A stretch of 64,000 bases of DNA from Channa striata (GCA_033026295.1 CM065182.1:5208001-5272000), one strand, 5' to 3'. Positions 1 to 14,074 are shown, counted from the stretch's first letter. The notes: generated by a model from the sequence alone, not told the origin. Numbers and translations: made by a program.

Positions 1-106
1 GGTCCAACATGTGCACTTCCTCTAATGTAAAACAAGTGCAGAATAGAGCGGGACTTTGTGCTCCGTTATTATAAGATTACTTTGGCTTTGAGCAGTTAGG
101 ACTAAC

Positions 107-3100
107 CTATTTTTACTAGTAAAACCTGCTGCTGCATCGGCCTTGCAGGGTAGCGCTCCTCGGGGTCGCTGAGCGGGACAACAGCTCTTTCTCCTCCATC
201 GGAGAAAACACACACACAGGGGTCCTGATACTCTCTGTGTACTTGGGTGTCTGTGACGAGGACGGGATGCTGTCGTTTCCCTCAGAGTCTGATGATGAAG
301 AGTCCGTATCCACAAACTCTCGAGACTTCTGAGAAGTCTTAGTGGGGGCCTTGGCCTTGCGTTTGTCTGTAGTGGTGGGGACAGGAGCTGTGGTGGGCCT
401 CGGAGAGGATTTGGGCTCTTTTTTTATGCTTGGTTTCCGCGAACCCTTAGTGGCAGCTTTCGGCCGATGAGGCGGGATCTCAGGAGCCGGTTCGCTCTCC
501 ACCCGTAGCCCTCCTTTAGGTTCCTCCACCACTGGAGGCTTCTCAGACTTCTTAGGCTGTTTTTTACCCACGCGGAATCGTGGATTTGTGCTACCCTCAC
601 TCTGGGCAGGGGATTTCTGCCGGCCACGGCCACCCTCTGCACCTTTTTGTGCCGCCCGTAGGTCCCTGCTTGGGGTGGGTGCCGCAGAGTCTTTTGACCC
701 CCCTCCCTGGCTACCATAGCCACGCCCTGAGCTGTTATCTCTGCCCTCTTTCTTGCACTTCGTTGGAACATTACTGTTGTCTACTGGAGATGCTGGGGAG
801 AACTGCTTAGCCTTCTTGAACCAGTTGTCCAGCTGCCACTTGTTGGCCATGGGTTCTTCGGGCTGAATGGAGAAGAGAACAAACAAAAGTGAGAAATTGA
901 CCGTTTATGAAGCCTAGTCTCTGCTGCATGATCATTAAGTAGCACTACAGCATTGTAGAATGTGACAGTTATGTCATTACTTCTGGTGACGCGGGCCGCG
1001 GGGGCTCATTGGCTTCGCTGTCCGTCGTGCTGCTTTCGCTCTCACTGTCAGAGCCCGAGCTGCTCTCAGAGCCGCTGTGGCTGCTGGAGTCGTCCCTTGA
1101 TTGATCCGCTTCTTCACTGTTATTGCTGTCGTTATAAAAGAGTCAAATAAAACTAGATTATTTGCAAAATGGTGTACAGTGCACATTAGGCACTGGCACT
1201 GCATCCTAACCATCTGTTTTAAAGCCTTGAAAAAGGTGAAAACCCTAAAATCCCACAAGTCCTTTCATCGTCACCTGGACAAACCAGCTTTCCAAACCTA
1301 TGTAAGAGCCTGTAAAAGTGCATTTGTGACAAAACTAAAATAACATTAATCCCCAGTTAGTTTTGTTTTACAAAGTCTAATATTATTTGAAGATCTACTT
1401 GGCTAAGCTGTTTTCATTTTTATGGTTTAAAAACACCCAATGCTAGAATATAAGATGAATAATTATTTAATTTCTGTTAAAAATCTGTGACCAACTTTTA
1501 AGCTGAGTCCAAGTTTACTGTGCTTTGTGCTTTACCTTGCTGACGTATTCCGTGAGACATTCTTGGTAGAATCCTGTTCAACATCACTGTCTTCGCTGCT
1601 GCTTAGCTTCAGGTCATCTTCTAGCATTCTAAAAGACACAAGTAAAACAGAATTAACTCCTTCCAATTCTGTTTCAGCAGTTTAACTGCTGCAAGCTGGG
1701 AGTAATGTCCATGTCAACATAACTACAGGCTATGCGTTAATGCATGTCTGGTCACTTTAGGCTTCTTAATTAAATTAAAATACAGAAAACACAGGATAAG
1801 AAAAACAGAGCAGGGAAAAATTAGGCACGTACGTGTTATCTTCACAAGCTTTGGGCTGGTGACTGCTGGAACTCTTAGAAGAGCTGCCTCGCTCTAAAAA
1901 CACACGGAAGAGATGCATGAGCAACATGCCACAAATATATAAATGTTAGTAAGATAAAATGTAGAAATTGATAATGTTTGATCCGATTTTGTGTCAAGGT
2001 TTGGATCTGAAACGTGTGCAACACTCACTGTGTCCAGGTGGAAAGCCGTGAGATTCCTGAAGTTAAAAAAATAAAAAATTAATTAATAATAAAAACAATT
2101 ATGAACTTTCGTTTATTAAATCCCTTACCATAAAATCTGTGTCATCAAACAAACAGGAGCTAAAGCGCATGTAAATCAATGTGTTTGTGGCCATTTATTT
2201 TTACATGTAAGATCATCCTGGTCATGAAGTATCAGATTAAATATGTATCCCATCTCTTCGTAGACTGCCACCAAAAAAAAAAAAAAAAAAAGGTTTCTCT
2301 GGATTGATTGCAAGTGTGGTGTAAGATCTGTGTGCACCATACAAAAGTAATAAGCAAATAATTACGCCTCATTAATTCATCATGACACATAGTCATTAGA
2401 ATCTACAAGGCGAGCCACGCTGACCTTCGTAGGGAATGGAAACTTGGAGGGCTCCGTTTTGCAGGGGGTGTGGATAGCGGTCAATGGAGGGGGCCACGAC
2501 TGAGTCATTTCCTGAAAGACAGAATTAAAAAAAAACCCACACAGAGGAAAAAGTACAGATGAGTTGTCAAGTGTGAGTACTGTAAAACTCAATTTCACCA
2601 GCTCAGTTCAGTAGTCATACGCCTGAGACAATGAGTTTTTAGCAATATGTAATTATGTACATACCTTCAGAATTTCATCCACACAGTTGGCGTCACCAGA
2701 TCCCTAAAGACAGGAAACACCACGCTCAGCACATGTGTTCAGGATCAACATGATGTCAGTGCGGCAGGTGAGAGCCGGCTTCTATTTTGATGACCATGAG
2801 TCATTCTATAGGCATTTTATGGGGCCTGGGAGTTCAGTTAGACCAAGTCTAACACTTTAAGGTAACCCGATAGTTATTACATCATTGTAAACACATGGTC
2901 CAAAAAGACAATCCACGCTCTGGAGAAGTATACAGTGCTACATGGAACTACTATAGATCCATAATTATCTTCCTATGTAAACAAATAGCCCTTTTTGACT
3001 GGTGACCATTATTAGCACGATTGTGACTGCATTAAATGGAGCAGAAGGCCTCTACATCAAGCCTTACCTCTACAGGCTGTGCCGGGATCTTGAGTTTGGA

Positions 3101-6100
3101 AAGTGAGGCCTTGCCATTGGACTTCATCTCACCCATGGTGCTGCTGTGCGACTGTCCGCTGTAGCTTTCTGCTTGTGAGCTCTTGGCTTCTGCCGTTTCC
3201 TGGCCGTCCATAGGCCGCACATAGGCTGTGGGCTTCTGTTGCATGGAGCTGGGCTTGGACATGAGAGATGGGGGAAAGGCCTGACTCGGGTGCTGTCCAC
3301 TGCTGAAGGTGTGAACTCGGGAGGGCGAGTCCCAGTTGGCCTCTCTGTCTCGTGGGGATTTGGAGCGGTAGCGCTCCTTGCTGTGGTGCTGCTCCGTAGA
3401 CAAGGAGCTCCTTGAGTGGCTGTTGCTGCTGGAGGAACTCAAAGAGCCCTTGGCTGGACTGGATGTGTGTGACTTTGAGTGCTCTGACCCAACACTGTGT
3501 TTACTGGTCTTCTTTTCCCGCACTTCACCTCCGTGTCTTTGGCTACTGCTGCTGCTACTACTGCCACCGTTGCCCCGTTGGCTACCGTGCCCACCCTGAA
3601 GTCCTGAGCGTTTCTGGGACTGGGATGAAGATCCACCTGCTGCAGAGCCAATAGGAGTCCACTTACTGCTCTGGCTACTGCCACTGCTACTTACACCACG
3701 CTGGTCCCCACCAAACAAAGGTGGGCCTGACTTTTCCTCAGAGGAAGACGAGCTGTTAGAAGGTTTACCGCCAAGCTTTGGAAGTGTGTCACCAATCGGC
3801 TCTTTCATCTCGTCGTAATTGCCCAGCATGCTCTGAATACGGCTGGACAATTTATCTTCCTTGCTGGACTAAACAGAGAAGAAGAGAGTGGGGAAGGGAA
3901 AGGTGGGGCAGAGGAAAGTGTGATGATAAAGTAAAAGAAAGATACCAGAAATTGAATTAAGAAGGAAGTAAATGAGAGGAAAGAAGAGGGGGAAAGTGGA
4001 AAAGAGACAGTCATTATTGGCTCAATATCAACATTTGGCTTTCCATTAAAAACAATGAAAATGGAGAAAAGACTATCACTACTGAATAGAAACTTAACGG
4101 AACCAAAATGTTCAAAAACATAAATCCAATTAAAAAAACGCAATTATTTTTTAAACCAGTTTCCCACTAGTTTGCTTTACAAAACAAAACAAAACAAAAC
4201 AATAGCAGCCAATGAAATACGACAAGACCTGAGCGGAGAGAGACGGGGAGGCCTAATCACACAGTTTGTTCAAGCCGAGGCCAGGGGAGCCCACACCCGT
4301 CTGCGAACACAGATAAGGGTCTACCCAACACAGAGGTTAATCAATCACTTTGATGCAACGAGTCCTAGACGACCTGCCAGCGATCAGCCTATTCAGACTA
4401 TCCAGTTTCACATGCAGCCACAGAGACCTCTACTTTGTTTGACAGATTCACACAGATGAGGACACACAAGTCGTTATCTGTAGCAGGAAGTGGAACCAGC
4501 TTGGTCATAGCGCGCACTCCACTACATCCTGCTACCATGGCCTGGCTTACATGTGTGCAGCTGTAGCATCACCTACTTTTCTTAATGGGGTTAGTTTCAT
4601 TTTGTAAGCAGAAATGATTGGCTTTATTATGACGTATCAACCCTCTGGTGGAATAGCTACTACAACATCATTGTTAACAGAATAAAAATTGTTTGTAAAA
4701 ACAAAGTCGTATTCAAATTTGTGCCCACTGTGCTGTACATATTGCAATGAACATTTACAAGAAAAACTTTTACTAAACTTCCTCATGTAGCTCCACAGAA
4801 AGAGTCTTGGGAACATTTTTAGGAAATTTGTGTTGACCTTGCTTTGGTTCCTGAGTGACAAAAGAAGCACCGACCCCGAGGCAGTACTTTCCCTACGACA
4901 TAACTTAAAACATCATTTACGTAACAAAAAAATTACCAACGCGAAACAATGATGCAAATTTGCCTCCATCTTCTTTTTAGATTTGTGACCAATCCAATTT
5001 GCTTAATCTTTGGGCTTCTTGTGACAGAAATGCAAACATGAATGTTTCTGCAGTTGGTCAGACCTCAACACAGTTTGGCTGAAAAGGCCTATTTGATAAT
5101 CATATGGGAGGGATCTAGATTTTTAAATTATAGCTGCATCTGCCTCAGAAATACAACATAATGTAGCTCTAATATTCAACAGATCACTTTGTGCAGACGA
5201 GTTACAACCGAATGAACTCTGCACCATAAAATGTTACTACTCTGCTGGTCTACATCTGAGAGGCCACAGCTGCAGCTGTGTGCACACATGGCCGTTACTG
5301 CAGAACACAGTAAACTTCCACTTAGTGGAGCATGACCAAGGGGAGGGGGTGTGGGGTCCAAAGTGGAGTTTATATAAGACTCAGACAAGCGGGAGGTAAC
5401 GTCAGGTTTTTTTTTTTCTCCTTAAAAGCATTTCCTAAAAACAGAGCCAACGTGGAAAATGAAATTATTTGCCTTTTCCTTTGCAAAGGTCAGTGGCCTT
5501 TCCTTCTTCAAACTCAGCGTTTTACTTTTCACTTTGTTGTCCTCCTAAACACAAAGCCCAGCGCTTATCACTCACCTTTGGTACCCCTTCTATCCCCAAC
5601 CTGTCAGGACACATTCTTCCCCACCACTTTGATGGCTAGCTCTAACTAAGGAGAGGAGCCTCTTACTGCTTCCCAATCTCGTTAGTAGCAAAGATTAGAC
5701 AGGAACAGAGAACTCAAATCCTCTTTCTGATTATAGTGGCTGGGTAGGAGCTGGGAGTTGGCTGGCCTACATCTACGCGTGTGAGAGCAGAGAAGGAAGA
5801 CACAGGTGGAAGGCAAGCTGCCATCATCTCCTGTTTACTTTGTACAGTTGCACTACAAACGAGCAAAAGAACAGCTGTCAATTCAACCAGCTTTTGTGTA
5901 TTTTGTTTCAGCCTCGGTGTGAGGTCACCTAGACTCAAAGAAGGTGGACCTGTTCTGAGGGGCTTGTTCTGAGTCGCATATAGCAACTTTCATATGGCTG
6001 TTAGGCCAAGTGCTGGCTGGCTTAGTTTTCACTCCATCCGCTGGACATGAAACGAAGAGAGCATGATCCTAAGAGTCGCATACCTCTTTTCCACTCAGCC

Positions 6101-7325
6101 AGTTCCAGGGCTGGTTCAGAGCCAGTGCCTAATTTCGAAGCAGTTCTTTGCAATTAGACAGAAAAAAAAAGAAACTGGCTCTGGGCAGGAAAACATGTTC
6201 CAGAATGGCACCACTCTTTGCTGATCTAGAACTAAGAACTGCTATTGTCAGGGGATAAGGGCGGGATAACTGGAACCAACAGAACCAAATTAAGCTTTGC
6301 CTTTGTTTTAAAGTTTAAAAATCTTTTGTGTCATTTACTAGATTTACCTGCAATGTGACTGATAAAAGCAGAGTTGATGCTAGTTAGTTAGCTAAAGGCC
6401 AAGGCTAATAAAAATTAACATCAAACCTGCACGTTTATTATTGTAAGACACAATCCATCCATACATTATGTGTAACCGCTTATCCTGTGTGGGGGCGCAG
6501 GGGGACTGTAGGCGGGGTACACCTGGACAGGTCGTGCAAATGCTTTTGATCAGTCGCATCTGGATTCCGACATAGGGGCACAAAGCCAGGAGCAACATTT
6601 CACCTGAGGGGTCATAGTACATTGTTGTGCTTCGCTGCAGTGTTCCTGGGAAAGCTCTGACGTCTACAGTGACTAAGTGACAGTGGCCACTCCGCTCTGA
6701 GGTGGCTCTCTAGCTTGCGAGGAGGCAAAGCGGTTGTTACGAGGTTCACTAGCTGAACGTGCTCTGAGCCAGTTTAGCGGCTGCGGCAGAGATAGTTAAC
6801 TCCAGCCCTGTGTCGGCTCTGGCACCTAGTTCATGCTGGTCAAAAATGGGTATTACCAAAAAGGAAAATACTAAATGTTAAATTTAGCTCTTTTCAGTTA
6901 CGCAGCAACAAACCATTTTTTCCTATAATGACTAATCGAATTAAAAGTACAAGGAATTTTCAAACTACGTAAAGCGTACACAAGAGGACCAAGCCTGAAG
7001 CTAAACATTCATCTTTTAATAAAGCAGGAAAAAAAAAAGGGAAAGCCATTTAAATGAGTTATGACAACGCTGCGCTAAGACAAATACTTCTGGTCGTATG
7101 TGTAGCTCTCCCTTCCTGTCTCTGCCACAAATTCCTCTAACCTGACTAATCAATTAGACCTAGATGTTAACACTTACTGAGAACGGTACATGAACCTACC
7201 ACTTTGTAGGGTTCGGGGAAAAGAGGGGAATTCGCTGGAAAGGCCTCTCCTCCTCCCTGTTGGATTTCTTGATTTCTCCTTTCTCTTTCTTTCATTCGGA
7301 GCACATTCCGGTCCTCACGGTTCAT
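107..7325 (-). CDS. aff4: AF4/FMR2 family member 4 (aff4), 5' part, 9 coding exons, 3' end outside window
   Basis: AFF4 is the disordered nuclear scaffold of the super elongation complex, holding P-TEFb, ELL and AF9/ENL to release paused RNA polymerase II. Coding exons, in transcript order on the minus strand, are 7325-7200, 3868-3068, 2703-2665, 2511-2425, 2056-2029, 1893-1833, 1628-1536, 1125-981 and 862-107; all have GT-AG borders and matching phases. The start ATG at 7325-7323 begins MNREDRNVLR, as in vertebrate AFF4, and lies 5 bases into its exon, so the first exon is non-coding. Recognisable parts are the P-TEFb-binding region (SSKEDKLSSRIQSMLGNYDE, residues 43-62), the TQSWPPPLTAIHTPCKTEP block, acidic Ser-rich tracts, ANKWQLDNWFKK, and the start of the AF9/ENL-binding peptide (LLVKI) at the last donor. 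The C-terminal homology domain lies off the left edge. The last exon has a one-base frameshift near 175-177 (see findings); read literally, the frame stops at TAG 118-116, after residue 708. Confidence 0.95.
6452..6545. repeat. Teleost dispersed repeat fragment
   Basis: CCATCCATAC, then AACCGCTTATCCTGTGTGGG and GGCGGGGTACACCTGGACAG, resemble a very common dispersed fish repeat that reads CCGCTTATCCTGT, then GGGTCGCGGGGG, then GGCGGGGTACACCCTGGACAGG. The copy is truncated after GTCG. I do not assign a family name. Confidence 0.55.
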
Positions 7326-10125
7326 GTTGCTAAAAACAAACAGAACACCGTGTTATCATTAATAACAAACAAATAACGATGCGCACAGAAGAGACAATGA
7401 ACTTATCATCTCATAGCACTCTCATCAATGTGAGGCCGTCACAAAGGAAACATCTAACACGTCTTTGCAGTTTCACACCAACTAGTACAAGTTTTTTTAA
7501 CTATTCACAAAATTCATACGGTCTGGCTGCCATTTCCTTCTGTCAAGTTTAAGTCGTGTTTTTTTTGGCAAGCCACAAACAGTACCATCATTAGTAAAAC
7601 CACACACACCATCAACCGGGCGGATCACACAGATGACCTGTAGAGAAAGTAGTCTATAATAGGTTTAGGCCAGTCTAGACATTGTGCAGTAGCGTTCTTC
7701 TTTTGCAAATAATCTCCTTCTGCAAATGGTCAGTGTAAATTTGAACCTATGCAGAAATTATAAATGGTGAATTGTAAGGCGATTATACAATGAGTTTATC
7801 TGAAATGGCTGCCAGCTTATTAAACATAATCTAAAACAGCAGATTACATTTTTCTAAATACTGGTGATTAGGAAAACTTGTTTAACACTCATCAATGTCA
7901 CATTTAAAGAACATCACAGTCTTCTGAGGAACATCATAACAATAATAACAAGTTGTTGATATTTTATATATATATAAAAAAAACCTACTTCTATCAAACT
8001 GCAGCGTGAAGCCACCGACTCCTTCACTGGTGGCTAAACACATCTCTCTGTCCTCAACGTCCTTCTGAACATAATGTGTGTGTGGTGCAAACAAAAAAAA
8101 AGCTATTTTAGACAGTGTCCTAAGAAGATGCATGGATTCACACCAGAGACAGAAACAACACCAAACACATGAACATGTGATAAAACTGTATAAACTGCAC
8201 GAAATTCCCATGCAACATTCTGCTGGCTGGTATCTGGGATATCAAAGCACGGGAAAGAGTGTGTCTTCATAAGGAAGAGGCAGGCTGCAAAACAAAATGC
8301 GCACTTTGTTCAACAGAAAGCAAATGACAAAGCTTTGAAATTAGAAACAAGCAAATTATCAGTCAGGCGTGTCACCTCTCGCTTCAAGCTTTGCAGGTGA
8401 CAATGATTTTAAGCTGTTGACAGAGTGTGATTATGCAGCAGCCACCCGGCCTCCTCCTACATTATCAACACAAAAGGTGCTTCAAACCTTCACTACATAT
8501 GAATGACAAGATAGAAAGAAGTAGAGCAGAAACTGACTCCAGCCAAAGAAAAGCACTACACACACAAAAGACACACTACAGATGCGAAAGACTAGACCGT
8601 CAACTTGAAACTGAGAGTTTCTAGTCAGCGGCGACACATCCCAAACATGATAACTGATCAGGACCATCAATCATCGAATACTCTTACAGGCTAAGTGCCA
8701 GCACTTGAGCCCACAAAGGTTGGCTTCCAAGTTTGCTGCCAAGTTTGCTGCAACTTCTGACTGGCTGTCTGAAAGTTTATCAGTGAATCTCAACAGTCAT
8801 TTCCCAACCGAGCCTTCACTCAGCTTCTGCCTGTTTTACATCATCAGCACCCAACTAGTACAAGTATCACTTGTTACTCATAACGACAATGTGATTTACA
8901 CACGTAAAGCAAAGCTCAGGAAGCGACGCGCTATTAGCAACCGTTTCATCAGAAGAGGCGAAAAGAAATGATGAGGGGAAAAATAAAGTATTTGGGCTAT
9001 CCCCACCACTACTACTATTATTTCTGGACATGGTTTACCTTACAGCACAACTAGGAGGGAAGTTTGGACTGAACTATTTCAAAAACCAAACTGTAAGAGG
9101 AAAGAAAACATAAGCAAACTGAACACCTACTTCATCTATGTGTGGAAAACTTACTGCAACTTGTAAATGTTGCACGTTGTTAATTATTTTTTGAATAAAT
9201 AGTCACACGTGCCTGTGGTTTATGCCAAAGCTGGTGTCATGGCCTGGTGTAACAGGTACACCGCTTCTCTTCGTCAGACATTTGACACTAAATCATGATG
9301 TTCCAAGGTTGTTTTTAGCGATGCTGGTACTGCATGTGCACGTACGTGAGCCTGTTGATGTTTTGGAGGAGGACTGTGAGTGGACCACTCCTAGCACAGT
9401 GCTAAATGATCAAATGCCTCAGGCCCATAATCATTTGTAAACATTGCTTATGTACATTCTGCCAAACTAATTGGTCTTATCTGTTGGTTCTTAGAGAAGA
9501 CGCTCCACCCTGTCTTACTGTGTCATCAAATAGGAGGATGTATTGTTACTGGTTTTAACTATGTGGGTGTATTCCTAATTGAATCAAAAAGCCAGACGTT
9601 TCATATAATTGTAACTTTACTCACAAGTGTCCTATCTCTTTCAGAACTATATGTAAGCTTTCTCTTCCCATGTTACTCTAGTTTCTACTCCATATGAAAA
9701 AAAGGAAAGCCTGCTTTTGGTTTTGAATAAATAAGGAAGTACACCAAGTCCCCAAATGGAGGAAAGAATGTGAAAAACTTGTGCTGGTGTTATGATGTGA
9801 CTGTGTAAATGTGGACAGAGTGTCTGAGCTGAACTGGTTTTTAAATTGGCCTCTGATCAACAGCTAAACTCTAACTAGGTTATGACGAAGCTAATAAAAT
9901 GCAGTTCAACAAAGCCTTTATATGAAGGATAAAAAAAGTTACGAGGGGACGTTATATCTTTCTTTTCCATTAATTAGGATTGAACATTTTAAACAAACTT
10001 GACTTTTCGTAGACGTGACATGTGGGTCCAAGTCTTGTTTTATCGTGGTGGCCTAAAAGAAATCCATTCTGTAGTCGTTGTACAGCAAGAACAAATTCCC
10101 AGTGTGTTCCAATCAAAAACACAGA

Positions 10126-10147
10126 CAACACACACACACACACACAC
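10126..10147. repeat. (AC)n microsatellite
   Basis: A run of about 11 AC units in aff4 intron 1. Confidence 0.85.
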
Positions 10148-11153
10148 TTCTCCAGTTAACCTACCAATTCCTGACAATACCGTCAACCCACTAAACCTCT
10201 GTAATCATCGCCACTTTGTCCCACATCAAAACACTTACTATTTACTATACGCTGGATGGGAGGTTTGTGTGTGGAAGTGTGGCCTAGCATCACCAAAGAG
10301 AAAAAGTAGTCACTGCATGAAAACAACATTATGCAAGAAAGAAACGTGACAAAACAACTTCTAGAGCATGGTGGATGAGTCCAGTTGTAGTCATAATACC
10401 CAAGAACTAGCTAATGCCTGGCTGCATTTCCAACATACTTACTAATTAAATTTCTAAGCATTGAAAGCTTTACTGGTGAATGGGGCCAAACTGAGTGTGT
10501 GGTTTATTCAGACAGAACTGAGTGAAACAGCAACCAAATAAGATGTGACTGAAACACAAATTCAGCCACTGTTTACCTGTTGCCTCCACTAGTAGCTGAT
10601 CCCAATAACAGACCTGTGTGGAAATCACCTGAAACACACTTTGGTGTCTATTTTATTTCTTTAAAAAAGGCGAAAACATAAGCAGCACAGATCATAAATC
10701 GGAACTGGTTTGGATGTTTGGCCGAGCCTCCATCCCAGGCCCGAGCCCTGTAGTGGAGTGTTGATTCTACAGCAAAGAAAAGTAAGCAGTGCCGATAGTA
10801 TCAAAACAGAGGGAAGTTTGCATAGGCAGATCTCCTCTTATGTAACATGTGTTCAAATGAAACCAATTACTATCAAAATGTAATGGCCGCCTATGTTCAT
10901 TGTAATCATGCATCAGTATGAGCCAGACTAAAAAGGTCAAAGTCTGTTGGGCTGAAATAGCTGTTCACTCTGTACCTACACGAATCAACTCATGTGCCTT
11001 TTTCTAAGTCACAAATAACTGCCAGACCATGTTCTGAACCCATGCAAAAAAAAAAATAAGGGGGAAGAACTGATAGTTATCTGAGCACCATGAAAACAGA
11101 CCTGGGCTTCAGTGACAGCCATTATGTAAGGCCAACCAGAAACATTTGTGACT

Positions 11154-11191
11154 TGTGTGTGTGTGTGTATACACACACACACACACACACA
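11154..11191. repeat. Compound (TG)n-TATA-(CA)n tract
   Basis: About eight TG units run through TATA into about ten CA units, so the tract is self-complementary and could form a hairpin or Z-DNA. It lies in aff4 intron 1. Confidence 0.9.
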
Positions 11192-14034
11192 TAAACAGAA
11201 AGAGAGTGAATGAGAAAAAGTGTTTTGATTCCTACTCAACACCAACAGACAAAAGTAAAGCAGCCAACTAGTTATGCATTTCTTACCCTGACTGAGAGGC
11301 CATGGCCCCAACCACTGAAACATTGGAAGGAGGAGGGGAGGAGGGCTCAGAGGATCTCCCAGGGATTCAGAAGTATTCTCGTCATGACTTGTCAGCCTAA
11401 ATTTCTACTCCAGCCTCCCTCTGTGAAGGCAGCCTAGCCCTTTTCTAAAAGTATCTGCTGTAGGCGTCCAGCTGCAAGAGTAACTACAGTTTCTTTACTC
11501 AACTCGAAGGTACAGTGTATTTCCTTGGAGTGGAGACAAATCTGAATTAGGCAGGGGAGGTGACTCCTTGTTCTCGGGAGATACCACGTCGGCAAACAGC
11601 GGGGGTAGTCACATGCAAAGCGAAGCATAGAAGCGGCCGCAGCTTTTGTTTCTCTTGGCATGAGAGTGATTAAAGTGAAAAGAGGGTTGAGGGTGGATAA
11701 GTATATGGGTGAGTGTGTGAATGTAAAGAGTGAATGATGGGATGATAGAGAAAGATCTGCCACTTCTTCTGTTCACACAGACACTCCTAACAGTGCCTGT
11801 TAACTGAAGACGAAACACAGCGAGCCAATTTTAAACTTCAGTCATGGGGAAAAACCGCTCAGCAAGGAGCAGAGGAATCATTTAACCGCAGTTAATTAGG
11901 AAGATGAATTATCTGAAGGAAGCGCTGAAGCTCAATACTACAATAAAACACAGTGACGATAACGATGGATATCAGGGCCTGAAAATGTATTTTTACAATG
12001 AGGGAAATCACCCTTTAAATGCTACACAAAGAGTGGGGATTTACACAGTTTGAGGGGGGGGGCTACTTGCAAGCGTGACTACCGATTTTAGCTAGTTCTA
12101 TCCTTACCTCAGAATATTTGTCCTCTCTAGGTCATTCATGTACCTTACACTCTGTATGTAATGAGTCATTCCTGTTACTGATCTATGTATTCATCCAGTA
12201 CTATGAAGACATAATGTCTAATCTGTCACAGACAATCGCGCAAAATATTTAAATTATTTCCTTGGCTCGTGTGGAAACCAGCCTCCTCGATGTTTGTCCC
12301 AGTTCTGCACAAATTGCCACCTGCGCTCACCATTTTCTTAAAAAAAAAAAAAAAAAAAAAAAGTAGATCAGACTGAACACGATTCATCACAAAGTCATGT
12401 TTATGCCAAAGATGTTCAGTATAAACATAATAAATATAATGTATACAGAGCAGCAAAAGACTGGCTATCACAAGTTGGATAAACATATGTTTACACATCT
12501 TCATTTCCAACGGCTTCTTGTATTATTCTATTTCTGTCCATATTTCATCTTGTGTCACAACTTTGCACCTTAACTTTTCGTTCTGTAGATTTTGTGTTTG
12601 CTCCTGACACCAAGACTAATTTCTAGTACTGTTAAGTTTACTTAACTGTGCCTGGGAATAAACTGATTCCGGATTCTGATTCAGATTTTTGTTCAGCCCT
12701 GATGGGAACTTAAACTTGATCTGACTGGTTTATTGAAATGACGAAACTGACTAACAGTTGAAACAGTCGTAAAATCAGCTGACGTTCTTACAAGAGAAGA
12801 TGTGTCACTCGGGTTGCGACTACAGACAGACTCGGTGCACTCAGGTTTTTCATCAGTGTGACGATGCTGTATGTGATGAGTGATGTCCCTTGACTCACGT
12901 AGAATCTTTAGCTGTGCACACAGCTGTGGTGTGTTAAAGTCTGTTTTCCCCACTGACTGGTAGTGAGCACATAGATATACAACAGCACATTTCAGTCCCA
13001 GCATTAATGTTAGGTAATGACAGCTGATCGAACCGGGTTTGTTTGTCATTTTTAGCGTCAACAGTGAGGATCAGCGCGATGAAAAAAAGAAAAACTCTGT
13101 CAAAACACAGTCTGTGCAGCAGCGATGCTGTGATAAGAGCCACGATATTACGTTTGCTCGCGTATTCACACTTGGCTTTTCATCTCTAGATGAGCAAGTA
13201 GACACCACCTGTAGAGATCTCACCCAAAAGGCATCCAAAACTTTTCCTGTTCTGCAATTCCTGCAATGCTAAACTGAAACTGACAATCTGGATCTTGGCA
13301 AAAGAACACCATAACATTAACACCGCCCCACAAAAGACAAAATCAAGGGAAAACTGTTATCTGACTTCTACTCAGTTTCTTGTCATTGAAGTATTGTCCA
13401 TTAAAACTGCTTTACAAATTTCAATCTACAAATACATCAAAACAGAGATTGAGGCAACAGGATCTGTCATGAGGGTGTATCGACCTATCAGCCATACCTG
13501 ACAGACATCGCAATGTTTTCTTGGCACAGTGATTTAACCGGCCACGCTCCACCCAGCTTGAGAGACAGCCTCGGCTAGAAGTTTCTATTCCGATGAAGTG
13601 GCATTTTAGTTATTCAGGTTATTCCGTGTAAATAAAGCAACATTTGAATCATTTCAGTACATAAAAAAAGTGCTAAAGGTAGTCAGCAGATCTCAGCAGC
13701 TACTATTCCATATCTTGGTTTGAGTAAAATTCAGTTTGGTTTACTTTAAATGACATAATTAAATAATACTGATTTGACTGTAAATACACACAGAAACATA
13801 TCAAAACACAAATGTATTTCTACTAGCTATTCCTAAACCTCTCCTCTTTTTTCCTCTCACATTGCCCATCTGTCCAATCTTGCAGTTATCCCTTAAAACA
13901 TTTACTTTTAGGTCCTTGACCTAAGAGAAGATTTTTTGCTTCCTTTGTACCTCACTTGTGGGTCTCTTTGAATAAAAGAATTTTGCAAATAACTAAATGT
14001 AAATATAAGTAATAATGGAATAGTAAGGAAGAGA

Positions 14035-14074
14035 TAGATTTTATTCAATAAACTAGTTTATTGAATAAAATCTA
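14035..14074. repeat. Perfect 40-bp palindrome
   Basis: Each arm is 20 bases, beginning TAGATTTTATTCAATAA and meeting at the centre ACTAGT between 14054 and 14055. I checked every base pair of the palindrome; symmetry ends at 14034/14075. It lies in aff4 intron 1 with no recognisable element around it. Confidence 0.95.

Noticed and set aside
3378..3684. Several open frames overlapping the large aff4 exon
   Set aside because: They are shadows of the Ser-rich aff4 frame in other frames or on the other strand.
10126..11191. CRISPR-like or phage-like repeat structures
   Set aside because: All short repeats here are dinucleotide microsatellites or eukaryotic dispersed repeats; nothing has a spacer-repeat layout.
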